Below, piece by piece: positions 6,886 through 15,147 of a DNA stretch of 36,367 nt. Numbering within the stretch: position 1 is the stretch's first letter; the number at the start of each line of letters is the position of its first letter. The stretch covers positions 1 to 36,367 of the forward strand of contig CAJOJP010000021.1 in NCBI GenBank assembly GCA_905234915.1, in the 5' to 3' direction. A model generated the notes under the pieces. The model had not been told where the DNA came from. It ran no database searches and worked only from the letters and a program-made list of their open reading frames with translations. The translations under genes and the position numbers were made by a program. The DNA comes from Candidatus Gastranaerophilales bacterium. GTDB lineage: Bacteria > Cyanobacteriota > Vampirovibrionia > Gastranaerophilales > Gastranaerophilaceae.

Positions 6886-8238
6886 TTATATTTTTGTTAA
6901 TTCCGCGCTTTGTACTTCCTTTTTTACCGTGCATAAATTTTCATTAACTTTATTTGTTGTGCCGTGTTTAGTTTTACCCCAATCGAGAGTATTTTTCTTA
7001 AAAATTATTTTAAATACTATAAATATTGCAAGCGGAAACCATAAAATTACTATGTATGCTGAGGTTAATACCGACTGTATAATATTTTGAACCGGCTTTA
7101 ATTTTAAGTATTTTCGAAGACTATAAAATAATGTAACAAAAAAGAAACCGCACATTAACATTGCCAGTGCCATTGATGAAAGTATCCAGTTTGAATCATC
7201 TTTTGCAAAACGATATGCCTGAATGGCAACTTCGGATACAACCCACAAAGGCAGAATAAACTCGGTAATATATGCGGTCATATCAAGACTTACACGCAAC
7301 GATATATCTCTTGAGGTTAAAACATCCGAAAAATGCTCAAGATAACGTCTTATACTGCCTTCTATCCAGCGTCGTCTTTGTTTTAATAACGGCATACACG
7401 AAGGAACTCCTTCTTCATATACGCATACCTCGGGACAAAAACGAACATCCCATCCTTTTATCTGTAATCTTGTGGATAAATCCAAATCATCAGTAATTGT
7501 GTATATATTCCAGCCGTTTACATCTTCAAGTGCTTTTCTTTTTATAAGTTCTCCGTTTCCTCTAAGTTCTACCGCCCCTTTTACGGCATCTCTGCCTACC
7601 TGAAAATGCGTATCCACCGCCATTTCATTATCCTGACAACGGGTAAGAAAATTCTGCTCCCTGTTTATTATTACTTTCCTTGCCTGAACGGCTCCGACTT
7701 TTTCATTCTCAAGAGATGGAATAAGCTCTTTCAGAAAATCCGGTTTTACTCTGGCATCAGCATCAAAAACAAGTATTGCTTCCCCTTTTGCTATTTTTAA
7801 GGCATCATTTAAAACGGCAGATTTACCGGGAAATGCATCTTTTTTTCTTGTAAAAAATTTCATATTCGGATAATTTCCGCTTATTTTCTCTAAAACCTCA
7901 GCCGTATTATCACTGCTTCTGTCATCTATTACTATAATCTCATATTCGGGATAATCTATTTTTGATATATTTTCCAGTGTACCTGCTATCACTTCGGCTT
8001 CATTATGAGCCGGAATCATTATACTTACAAAAGGTTTATAATTATAATTTTTTGGAATCGGGTTTTTTCTCGCACTGCGTACTCTATGTTTAAATGCTAT
8101 CTGCATATATGCAGTATATAAACTCATAAATACAAGTATAGTTACAAATGCGCATGGCGTATTCATGTGATTTTGAAAAAAGTACAAAAGTACTATTAAT
8201 ACTGATATAATTGATAGAAGTAAAATTCTTTCCTTCAT
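6886..8238 (-). CDS. membrane GT2 glycosyltransferase (PgaC/IcaA-like)
   Basis: About 450 aa from ATG 8238, which has AGAAGGG just upstream; an in-frame TTG five codons earlier (8253) is a less likely start. Two N-terminal membrane helices precede a GT-A domain with PAHNEAEVIAGTL, IVIDDRSSDNT, FDADARVKPDF (D-x-D), ITDDLDLSTRLQ and the processive-synthase signature QRRRWIEG. Three or four membrane segments follow. This is the architecture of poly-beta-1,6-GlcNAc synthase and related beta-glycan synthases at the inner membrane. The actual sugar cannot be read from sequence, and no pga/ica partner genes are present. It is probably cotranscribed with yidC. Confidence 0.85.
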   Translation of the reverse strand: MKERILLLSIISVLIVLLYFFQNHMNTPCAFVTILVFMSLYTAYMQIAFKHRVRSARKNPIPKNYNYKPFVSIMIPAHNEAEVIAGTLENISKIDYPEYEIIVIDDRSSDNTAEVLEKISGNYPNMKFFTRKKDAFPGKSAVLNDALKIAKGEAILVFDADARVKPDFLKELIPSLENEKVGAVQARKVIINREQNFLTRCQDNEMAVDTHFQVGRDAVKGAVELRGNGELIKRKALEDVNGWNIYTITDDLDLSTRLQIKGWDVRFCPEVCVYEEGVPSCMPLLKQRRRWIEGSIRRYLEHFSDVLTSRDISLRVSLDMTAYITEFILPLWVVSEVAIQAYRFAKDDSNWILSSMALAMLMCGFFFVTLFYSLRKYLKLKPVQNIIQSVLTSAYIVILWFPLAIFIVFKIIFKKNTLDWGKTKHGTTNKVNENLCTVKKEVQSAELTKI

Positions 8239-8273
8239 TATCCCTTCTCTCAAAATTTACCTTTTACTAAATT

Positions 8274-8345
8274 TTACCAAAAACAAATAAATCTTTTCAC
8301 TATTTTTTCTCTTTTTATTTGTTTTTAATTACCAAAAACAAATAA
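8274..8345. repeat. repeated TTACCAAAAACAAATAA sites in a divergent promoter
   Basis: TTACCAAAAACAAATAA occurs at 8274-8290 and again at 8329-8345. An inverted partial copy (TTTTTATTTGTTTTT) lies between them at 8312-8326. They occupy the 149-bp gap between the GT2 gene and the plus-strand gene at 8388. Tandem regulator-binding sites or a weak terminator hairpin are both possible. Confidence 0.4.
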
Positions 8346-8387
8346 TATTTTTTCTTGTATGATATTATTAATTAAAAGGAGCAGATA

Positions 8388-9212
8388 ATGTTTTGTCCGG
8401 ACTGCGGAAATGAAATTCCCCAAAATGATAACTTCTGTAAAAATTGCGGTTGCAATATAAATAATGAAGATTTTAGAGTACATTCTTTTAATCCTTCGGG
8501 GCTTTTATGCGTTTTATTTTTTATCCTGATTGTAGCTGCAATTACATATAATTATCTGGCTAAAGTAGGCTCCTCAATTAATCTGGATGATTCAAACGTT
8601 CCTGAAGTAATACTTAAACCGGATAAATGTACTTCTCCTTATGTTGAAAATGAGGTTATTTCATTATTTAAAGAACAGGATTTATATTTTAAAGATATAG
8701 ATTTTAAAACAATTGACAGTATAATGCTTCAATCAAAAGAAACTGTTTCAAATGACGAAAAAGCCGCAAAGTATATTTGCTCCGGAATTATTGAAATTAA
8801 GTCTTCTCCGAAAGGTTTTCGCCCCATAGATTACAATAATAACAATGCATTTTATAATAAAATTTATATTGACTATGATGAAAACTTAATAGCTAAATAT
8901 ACTACTTATGCAATCCCGATTTTTTATACCTCTCAAATAATTGAAAACAAAAACAAAGTGGAAATTAATGAATTTGGAAATGGAGAATTTAATTGCAAAG
9001 GTATTTGCGAGCCAATCCACCGATTTGCAAAACAAACGAAAAAAATTCCTTTAGTTTTGTCTAATGATGATATTCAGCCAAAAATTAAACAAAATATCCC
9101 AAATATTGTTAATGTGAACGATATAAAACATCAAAACAACGATAAAATAAAAAAAGATAAAAAGAAAAAATTATTTAAAATTTTTAAAAGAAAAAAACGA
9201 GAGAAAATTTAA
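8388..9212 (+). CDS. N-terminal zinc-ribbon, single-pass membrane protein
   Basis: The 274-aa protein starts with the zinc-ribbon MFCPDCGNEIPQ...FCKNCG (four Cys, residues 3-22). A membrane helix follows at about 37-58, then a domain of about 150 residues with no recognised signature, and an extremely Lys-rich tail (KKDKKKKLFKIFKRKKREK). With the ribbon in the cytoplasm the middle domain would face the periplasm, but the basic tail makes the topology uncertain. AAGGAG lies before the ATG. The next gene starts four bases after the stop, implying coupling. Similar ribbon-plus-helix proteins are common and uncharacterised. Confidence 0.75.
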   Translation: MFCPDCGNEIPQNDNFCKNCGCNINNEDFRVHSFNPSGLLCVLFFILIVAAITYNYLAKVGSSINLDDSNVPEVILKPDKCTSPYVENEVISLFKEQDLYFKDIDFKTIDSIMLQSKETVSNDEKAAKYICSGIIEIKSSPKGFRPIDYNNNNAFYNKIYIDYDENLIAKYTTYAIPIFYTSQIIENKNKVEINEFGNGEFNCKGICEPIHRFAKQTKKIPLVLSNDDIQPKIKQNIPNIVNVNDIKHQNNDKIKKDKKKKLFKIFKRKKREKI

Positions 9213-9216
9213 TAAC

Positions 9217-10500
9217 ATGACAATTATATCTGTTGAAAATGATTTTGTATTAAGGGATATATCTAATATCTTATCGATTGATGACTTCAATAAATTATTT
9301 TTAGTTATTCAAAATAACAAAAATATAAATGAACACATTATAGATACTAAATTTCAATCAGTAGAAAAATCTGTTTTAAAACACAGAAAAATAAAACATA
9401 TCATTCATTCAAGCGAATTTACCGAATCAATGGCTTATGATGTGACAGATACCGCAATTAGTATGGCTTTGGATTTTATAAAATACGGAATATTTGCTAA
9501 TGATTTATTGGCACATAATTTTACCTTTGAAAACGGCAAATGGATTTTATATGATTTTTGCTCCTTTTCTTATAATAAAAAAGGACTTAGAGCTCAAATA
9601 AGAAGTACTTTTTATATTTCCTTTGCAGCTTTTGAATTAATGAAAATTATAAAAAGAAATAAATTAAAACATTATTTTCTGAACAGGATTAAATATTCGC
9701 GCCTTATTAAAATGATTTCCTTTTTTAATTGGACAAAATGGTATTTATGCATGGAATTTATACTTCTTCTTTTGTCGTTAAATTTTTCCGGAACAGCTTT
9801 AATTTTTATGAAAAAAATATTTGATATCTATAATAATAAGCATAAAAGAAATGTTTATAAATTTGTTACAGACGAAGAAAAGAAAAAAATATATGAATTA
9901 ATTGATAACTTATTATCAGAAAATTCCGATGTCTTTTGCGTTGGAAAATTCTCCGGAGATTGGGCTTTATTTTCTAAAATTCCCGCTTATAAAGTGTTTT
10001 ATACAGATAATTATGAATTATGCGACAATTATTATAATTTTATAATACAAAACAATATCAAAAATATTTCACCTGCCGTATTGCAGCCATTATCAAATGA
10101 TGAAGCTCTTTGTGATAATTTAAAATACAGAGCCTTGTATGATGATTATACTAAACAGCGTTTTGCTTCCGATACAATATTGATTGATTTTGATGAAGTT
10201 TACGACGAAAAATATAAATCACCCGATGAATTTTGTTCCGTTATTTCGGATTATGCAAAAAATTGCATTATTATAAAATTAAGTAAAAATAAAATTCTTT
10301 TAAAACAATTAAGCACAACAATAAAAAAGTATTTTAAATTTATAGAATCTATTGAACTTAAGGAAAATTATCTTTTATCCGCAAAATGTAATACTTCTTC
10401 CGTAAAATTAAAAAATATAAGCTATTACGGAAATGATAACAGAGCAAAAGAACAAAAAAAACAATGTAACGCCATAATAAAGTTAATAAAAAATAACTGA
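9217..10500 (+). CDS. unknown protein with kinase-like and degenerate methyltransferase-like regions
   Basis: 427 aa, not confidently recognised. Residues 85-125 contain LLAHNFTFENGKWILYDFCSF. This resembles the 'DAHPxNIxF...PVFxDFxSF' element of kinase-like N-terminal regions found in some SAM-methyltransferase fusion proteins. Residues 240-300 read like a Rossmann entry (DVFCVGKFSGDWALFS, then YKVFYTDNYELCD), with the glycine-rich loop degenerate. DTILIDFDEVYDE may be the next strand. A hydrophobic stretch at about 175-195 could be membrane-associated. The start is four bases after the zinc-ribbon gene with only a weak ribosome site, suggesting translational coupling. It may modify a surface lipid or protein, but that is speculation. 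Confidence 0.65.
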   Translation: MTIISVENDFVLRDISNILSIDDFNKLFLVIQNNKNINEHIIDTKFQSVEKSVLKHRKIKHIIHSSEFTESMAYDVTDTAISMALDFIKYGIFANDLLAHNFTFENGKWILYDFCSFSYNKKGLRAQIRSTFYISFAAFELMKIIKRNKLKHYFLNRIKYSRLIKMISFFNWTKWYLCMEFILLLLSLNFSGTALIFMKKIFDIYNNKHKRNVYKFVTDEEKKKIYELIDNLLSENSDVFCVGKFSGDWALFSKIPAYKVFYTDNYELCDNYYNFIIQNNIKNISPAVLQPLSNDEALCDNLKYRALYDDYTKQRFASDTILIDFDEVYDEKYKSPDEFCSVISDYAKNCIIIKLSKNKILLKQLSTTIKKYFKFIESIELKENYLLSAKCNTSSVKLKNISYYGNDNRAKEQKKQCNAIIKLIKNN

Positions 10501-10521
10501 ATTATATTAAGTAATTATATA

Positions 10522-10958
10522 TTTTTTTGCACTAAAAAATATATTATGGTGCATAATTAGCGAAAGTATTAACTTCAAAAGGAATTAAAAACGGCGGTCT
10601 GTTTCCTCAGTTATTAAAATTCTAAATTCAACTCCAAAGCCCGTAACTCGCGCTAACGCGCTCAGACAGACGGGCTTTTTCTGTTGTTTCATTAAGAATT
10701 TTTCAATAACTTCGTCTATGCCCGCCTTATTTAAGTGTAAAATAAATTTAAATAAATACTGCATATACGGAATACCGTAATTTTGCTTACAAAACAGACA
10801 GCAAAGGCGGGCACTGTTTGACGAACGAATGTGAGGAGTTTGCCCGCCTCGGGTTGCAGTTAGCAAAATAGGTATGCAGTATCCGCAGTATGTTTTAAAT
10901 TTATTTTACACAGATAAATACAATTATACACCATAATATATTTTCAGATGTAAAAATG
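10522..10958. mobile_element. 437-bp inverted-repeat element (MITE-like candidate)
   Basis: The two 37-bp ends are inverted copies of each other: 22 of the 23 innermost bases match, and the outer part is looser. A third end copy lies at 132-159. The interior holds several palindromes: TGCCCGCCTT (10719-10728) pairs perfectly with AAGGCGGGCA (10804-10813), which can alternatively pair with TGCCCGCC (10841-10848). There is also a terminator-like hairpin at 10636-10680. No transposase is encoded; the 93-codon minus-strand frame (10585-10866) looks like chance coding over repeats. Target-site duplications are not clear beyond possible TA, so mobility is unproven. Confidence 0.45.
10636..10680. 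terminator. rho-independent terminator-like hairpin
   Basis: AAAGCCCGT (10636-10644) pairs with ACGGGCTTT (10670-10678) and is followed by T residues. A second stem, CGCG-CTAA-CGCG, sits in the loop. It lies 136 bases after the stop at 10500 and may end the 8388-10500 transcript, but it lies inside the inverted-repeat element. Confidence 0.55.
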
Positions 10959-11021
10959 TATTTAATTTCCCTTATATTATTTATTATATATTTTATCGGC
11001 AAGTAAACCTTTAATCATAGC

Positions 11022-11336
11022 ATGCGCGCAATTTTGAGCATCAATTCTTATGGGAATACGGGCGGATGTCAATTGGTTTTTAATTTTAATAATATATATT
11101 TGGAAGATTGTGAAAGTGTATGCACTTATCAGCTAATTAATGCATCTCGTTTTTGTTATGAATCCCATTGAGCGCGAAACGACGGACTTGAATGTGAACT
11201 TATTGATTCAACACCACATTGGAAAGATAAATGTCATTGCTGGAAATATTCAAGTGAAATACCTATAGAATCAAGCGAATTTGCGCCTAATGGCGAAATT
11301 GAATGCGGTCATCACGGAATGTGGCAGGAAAATTAA
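11022..11336 (+). pseudogene. decayed Cys/His-rich gene with an in-frame TGA
   Basis: From ATG 11022 one frame runs for 104 codons to TAA 11334-11336, broken only by TGA at 11169-11171. Both halves have the same style. The first has GGCQLVF, LEDCESVCTY and FCYESH; the second has LECELID, DKCHCW and IECGHHGMW. There is no ribosome-binding site before the ATG. The pattern fits a dead gene for a small Cys-rich protein. I cannot name a family. Confidence 0.5.
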
Positions 11337-11442
11337 ATTTAATAAAAATTCAAATTCTATAGAAATTAACATCAACTTTATTGAGAAACTTAATTTTTTT
11401 TTGTATAATAAAGAATATTACATATAAACCAAGGAATTTTAA

Positions 11443-11688
11443 ATGGAAATATCTTTAAACAGTGATTTTGATAAATTTATAAATGAACAAATGGCTACGG
11501 GATTATATAAATCTGTTAGTGAGATTGTAAATGATGCAATGTCATTATTAAGATTAAGAAAATCTGTTAATTCCGAAAGAATAAATGCCTTTAATGCTGA
11601 AATAAAAAAAGGGATTGATGATATTGAAGCAGGTCGCATTGCTGATGGAGATGCTTTTTTTAAAAATTTAATTAAACAATATGAATAA
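11443..11688 (+). CDS. parD: ParD-type ribbon-helix-helix antitoxin
   Basis: The 81-aa protein begins with the beta-strand MEISLNSDFDKFI and continues with GLYKSVSEIVNDAMSLLR, the ribbon-helix-helix DNA-binding pattern of ParD/CopG antitoxins. An acidic C-terminal segment (KGIDDIEAGRIADGDAFF) is the typical toxin-binding arm. AAGGA precedes the start. The stop overlaps the start of the ParE-like gene by 8 bases. ParD neutralises ParE and represses its own promoter, so autoregulation is likely. Confidence 0.85.
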   Translation: MEISLNSDFDKFINEQMATGLYKSVSEIVNDAMSLLRLRKSVNSERINAFNAEIKKGIDDIEAGRIADGDAFFKNLIKQYE

Positions 11689-11872
11689 ACTTAAACTAAA
11701 GATAACTGAACAAGCACAGTTTGACATTAAACAGATTACGGAATATATTGCAAAGGAGAATATAAAATCTGCCAGAGAAATGGCAGTATATCTTTATGAA
11801 ATTTGCGGAATGCTGGCTGAATTTCCCCAAATTGGAGTATCAAGACCTGATTTTACATATAAAATGTTATAA
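11681..11872 (+). pseudogene. parE: ParE/RelE-superfamily toxin, C-terminally truncated
   Basis: 63 residues with the ParE pattern: ITEQAQFDIKQITEYIAKEN, a helix with the conserved aromatic, then LAEFPQIGVSRPDF. A full ParE of about 95-100 residues continues with strands ending in a VLH.aRD-like motif that forms the toxic face. Here the frame stops right after FTYKML, and I see no continuation in other frames before the end of rsmG. The toxin is therefore probably inactive and ParD a remnant antitoxin. Confidence 0.7.
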
Positions 11873-11894
11873 AAATAATACTTTTAGCGGTATT

Positions 11895-12614
11895 TTATAA
11901 AGGTTTTTTTAAAATTAACCCGTTTTTTCGCGGATATATACCCGGAGTTTGTGCATTTTTTCTGATAATTATAAGCACCCTTTTATTTTCTGTTTCTATA
12001 GGCAGCGAATATTCAATTTGCTCCGTAATTTCAGCATTTAGTATTTTTAATGCATTTTTCGCATTTTTAATTTCTTCTTCGGCTTTTAATGATTTATAAG
12101 CTACAAAAAACGCTCCCTCTTTTAAATAAGGTATTGCATATTCCAAAATAATTCTTAATTCAGCCATAGCTCGACTCAGGCAAATATCAAAATCCGCTCC
12201 GAACGAAAGTTCTTCTGCCCGCTTACACAATGGATTAATATTGTTAAGTTTAAGTTCATTTTTAACAAATTCTATAAATTTTATTTTTTTTAAAGTTGAA
12301 TCTACGGCTGTTATATTAATATTATTAAAAAATATGGAAACAGGTATAGACGGAAATCCGCCGCCTGTACCGATATCTAGCATATTTAACGGTGTATCCT
12401 TATAATATTTTTTTAAAAAAAGATTTAAAGAAAGACTGTCATAAATATGTTTTTCAAATAAAAATCGAAAATCATTTCTGCTTATTAAATTTATTTTTTG
12501 ATTGTATTCAAGGAAAATATCTATAAATTTTTCAAGCAGCACACTTTTTTTATCAATATTAATACCTAATTCAGCTAATTTAGAAAAATAATCAGAACTT
12601 TCCTTCAAGGTCAT
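11895..12614 (-). CDS. rsmG: 16S rRNA (guanine-527 N7)-methyltransferase RsmG
   Basis: About 239 aa from ATG 12614; an in-frame GTG at 12626 would add four residues. Numbering from the GTG, NLISR at 46-50 and the SAM loop MLDIGTGGGFPSIP at 82-95 are diagnostic, followed by AVDSTLKKIKFI and the CLSRAMAEL motif. The length is normal for RsmG/GidB. It methylates G527 in the 530 loop of 16S rRNA; loss of function in other bacteria gives low-level streptomycin resistance. The start overlaps the 3' end of rimO by about 23 bases, indicating translational coupling. Confidence 0.93.
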   Translation of the reverse strand: MTLKESSDYFSKLAELGINIDKKSVLLEKFIDIFLEYNQKINLISRNDFRFLFEKHIYDSLSLNLFLKKYYKDTPLNMLDIGTGGGFPSIPVSIFFNNINITAVDSTLKKIKFIEFVKNELKLNNINPLCKRAEELSFGADFDICLSRAMAELRIILEYAIPYLKEGAFFVAYKSLKAEEEIKNAKNALKILNAEITEQIEYSLPIETENKRVLIIIRKNAQTPGIYPRKNGLILKKPL

Positions 12615-13896
12615 ATTCCGCTGCACCTGTTACTTCAACATTTACTATATCCCCCGGAGTAAGGTCTTTATCTGTTTTTATATAAATTAAACCGTCCACC
12701 TCGGGCGCATCTTTGTATGTTCTGGCTGTAATTATTCCGTCTGAACCTATAGTTTCAATAATACAATCAATTTTCTTACCGATTAATTTTTTATTAATTT
12801 CTTTCGATACATCTTGTTGTATTTCCATTAATTTTTTTCTTCGGCTGTGTTTTATTTTGGCGACTATCTGCGGTTTTAATTTATCGGCTTTTGTATTTTT
12901 TTCTCTTGAAAACTCAAAAACACCAACCCTGTCTAATTTCATTGTTTTAACAAATTCGCATAATTGTTCAAAATCTTCCTCTGTTTCGTTCGGATACCCC
13001 GTAATAAACGTGGTTCTTATTGCACAAGAAGGAATTATTTTTCTTATTTTTTCAATCATCAGCTTATAATCAATAACGGGTCTGTTCATTAATTCAAGCT
13101 GATTTTTACTTACATGCTGCAAGGGAATATCTATATATTTTACAACTTTATCAAGTGAAGCAATAGTTTTAAGTAATTCCTCGGTAATTAAAGAAGGATA
13201 AGTGTACATAATTCTAATCCAGCTTAAATTTTCAATTTCATTAAGCCGCTTTAAAAGCTCAATAAGCTGAGGTTTTCCGTATAAATCTTTTCCGTAGCTT
13301 GTTGTATCCTGCGCAATTAGGACAATTTCATTAACTCCTTTATTTACAAGGTCTTGAGCTTCTTTTAATATATTTTCGATTTTACGTGACTTATATTTTC
13401 CTCGTAATTTTGGAATAATGCAATAACCGCAATTAAAATCACATCCGTCTGCTATTTTAATATAAGAACTTGCCCCAACAGTAATTTGCCTGCGCTCAAT
13501 GGTTTCGGGATAATTATACTCCGGATTTTCGCTGACTTCATAATCGGATTTATTATCTTTTTCAAGATTTTTTATTATATCCGAAATTTTTGTAAAATCA
13601 GAGGTACCCACAAATGCAACAGCTTCCGGAATAAGTTCTTGAAGTTCTTTTTTGTATTTTTGGGGAAGACACCCTGCTATAATAACCTTTTTTCCCAACT
13701 TAATCATATCAAAAATCGATGCTACGGATTCTTTTTCCGCATCATGAATAAAAGAACAGGTATTTACAATAACAATATCAGCTTTTGTATCATCCAAAGT
13801 TACTTCATAACCTTCCTGAGCCAATTTACCGAGTATCAGCTCAGAATCTATTAAATTTTTAGCACAACCATGGTTTATTAAAGCTATACGCTTCAT
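12592..13896 (-). CDS. rimO: ribosomal protein S12 methylthiotransferase RimO
   Basis: The 434-aa radical-SAM methylthiotransferase has an N-terminal UPF0004 domain with cluster cysteines C11, C47 and C76 (NHGCAKNLIDSE is typical of RimO rather than MiaB). The radical-SAM triad is C152-x3-C156-x2-C159 in DGCDFNCGYCIIP, and a C-terminal TRAM domain follows. RimO adds a methylthio group to the conserved Asp of ribosomal protein S12. It lies between the M48 protease gene (30-base gap) and rsmG (overlap), consistent with one minus-strand operon. Confidence 0.95.
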   Translation of the reverse strand: MKRIALINHGCAKNLIDSELILGKLAQEGYEVTLDDTKADIVIVNTCSFIHDAEKESVASIFDMIKLGKKVIIAGCLPQKYKKELQELIPEAVAFVGTSDFTKISDIIKNLEKDNKSDYEVSENPEYNYPETIERRQITVGASSYIKIADGCDFNCGYCIIPKLRGKYKSRKIENILKEAQDLVNKGVNEIVLIAQDTTSYGKDLYGKPQLIELLKRLNEIENLSWIRIMYTYPSLITEELLKTIASLDKVVKYIDIPLQHVSKNQLELMNRPVIDYKLMIEKIRKIIPSCAIRTTFITGYPNETEEDFEQLCEFVKTMKLDRVGVFEFSREKNTKADKLKPQIVAKIKHSRRKKLMEIQQDVSKEINKKLIGKKIDCIIETIGSDGIITARTYKDAPEVDGLIYIKTDKDLTPGDIVNVEVTGAAEYDLEGKF

Positions 13897-13926
13897 TACT
13901 TATTCTTTTCCAATTCCGTTAATTTA

Positions 13927-14775
13927 TTATTCCTGAGAAGCTGACATTAGAGCTTTTAACATAGTAAAAGAAGCCTGCCAGCCGAGCTCATTGGTTGAAT
14001 TTTTATATTTTTCAAGTTTTGCAAGTCTTTTAGCTTTCAATTGTTCCTGCTCTTTTTTAAAAGCATTTAATTTAGAAGGACTTGCGTTTCTTGAATCTAC
14101 TATAGGCTGCGCATAATTCATAAACTGCTTATATGAATCGGTATTATATCCGAGCTTTAATTTTTCGGGATACGTGTATGTAATATAATTATATAAATAC
14201 ATTGTCCTCTTATCGCCCGAAGGGTGGTCTTGAATTATATCAACATAATTTCCGCTGATTTTGTATAATACGGAAACCATAGCCAAAGGATTATAACCGG
14301 CTTTTGTCATTAAATCCACAGCAGTAATATCCGCTTCATATTCTTCCGTGCGTGACATTTTTTTCATTGTAAGATTTTGAGCAACAGCCGCCCCTGTTTT
14401 TAATTGCTGATTTATATTTGAACGTGAAATTACGGTTGAAGTCAATGCATTTATTATACTTTGTTTTGCTACGTGATTGTTAACAATATGACCTATCTCG
14501 TGAGCTATAACACCTGCTAATTCAGCATCATCATTTACATAATTTAAAAGTCCCGTATAAACGCATATTTGATTGTTTCCATCCGCATAAGCATTAATTT
14601 CATCTGTTTCTATTACAGCAAAAGTTACTTGAGAAGGCAGATTATTTTTTTCTAAAAGTGCCTTACCTATTGTATTTACTCTGTTTACATTAGCCTGCGT
14701 TGTCCAATCGGCTGCAAATACACTCATAATACTTATCGTAAAAAATACAACAAAAACAGAAAATATCTTTTTCAT
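13927..14775 (-). CDS. secreted M48-family zinc metalloprotease
   Basis: 282 aa. A signal peptide ends near FAA-DW (residues 21-23). HEIGH at 92-96 supplies two zinc ligands and the catalytic Glu; SRTEEYEAD at 141-149 supplies the third ligand. These are the hallmarks of the periplasmic BepA/LoiP/YcaL group, which degrade misassembled outer-membrane proteins. The C-terminal 80 residues are Lys/Ala-rich helical, without the TPR repeats of BepA. It is first in the apparent operon with rimO and rsmG, which may reflect chance. Confidence 0.88.
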   Translation of the reverse strand: MKKIFSVFVVFFTISIMSVFAADWTTQANVNRVNTIGKALLEKNNLPSQVTFAVIETDEINAYADGNNQICVYTGLLNYVNDDAELAGVIAHEIGHIVNNHVAKQSIINALTSTVISRSNINQQLKTGAAVAQNLTMKKMSRTEEYEADITAVDLMTKAGYNPLAMVSVLYKISGNYVDIIQDHPSGDKRTMYLYNYITYTYPEKLKLGYNTDSYKQFMNYAQPIVDSRNASPSKLNAFKKEQEQLKAKRLAKLEKYKNSTNELGWQASFTMLKALMSASQE

Positions 14776-14867
14776 AACATATCCTTTTATGCTTCTTTAC
14801 TTTATATTATACACAAAATAAATTTTTTTAAGCTATATATTTTGATACACTAAATTTTATTTTGTGT

Positions 14868-14873
14868 TATAAT
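14868..14873 (+). promoter_or_regulatory. -10 box of the tRNA-Glu gene
   Basis: A consensus TATAAT lies 12 bases before the tRNA. A -35 box is less clear; TTGATA at 14842-14847 would give a 20-base spacer. Confidence 0.5.
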
Positions 14874-14885
14874 AAAAACAATTAA

Positions 14886-14957
14886 AGCGGTATCGTCTAG
14901 GGGTCAGGACGGGAGATTCTCATTCTCCAAACACGGGTTCAATTCCCGTTACCGCCG
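14886..14957 (+). tRNA. tRNA-Glu(CTC)
   Basis: The D-arm TCGTCTAGGGGTCAGGAC is characteristic of tRNA-Glu. The anticodon stem GGAGA/TCTCC carries the loop TTCTCAT, giving anticodon CTC (Glu, codon GAG). The T-arm is ACGGG-TTCAATT-CCCGT. The acceptor pairs GCGGTA with TACCGC. If the tRNA is 72 nt with discriminator G, the first pair is A1/C72, a mismatch that is unusual because tRNA-Glu normally has G1-C72. The 3' CCA is not encoded. T-rich sequence follows. Confidence 0.88.
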
Positions 14958-14988
14958 TTTTGTTAATTTAATGCATTTTTTGATGTTT

Positions 14989-15045
14989 TTCCCTTTAAAT
15001 TCAATAATAAATGTGCCTGAAAGCATGCTGATTAATTAAAGGGAA
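14989..15045. repeat. long-loop hairpin after tRNA-Glu
   Basis: TTCCCTTTAA (14989-14998) and TTAAAGGGAA (15036-15045) are perfect 10-bp inverted repeats separated by 37 bases. There is no downstream T-run on the plus strand. On the minus strand the stem is followed by AAAAACATC, so it is not a clear terminator. It may be an operator for the small membrane-protein pair. Confidence 0.35.
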
Positions 15046-15147
15046 TTTCACGGTGTTAAAATTGTTACAAAGTTCATGAAGTTTTTGTAATAATTGATGT
15101 ATAATGAAGGTATGGAAAATAAAGAAATATAAATAAAATACATCGAA

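Noticed and set aside
10585-10866. 93-codon minus-strand frame inside the inverted-repeat element
   Set aside because: It covers palindromes and a terminator hairpin, has no ribosome site, and the peptide looks like translated repeat sequence.
10500-11442. CRISPR array or prophage remnant in the accessory patch
   Set aside because: No regularly spaced direct repeats and no integrase, transposase or structural phage genes are visible.
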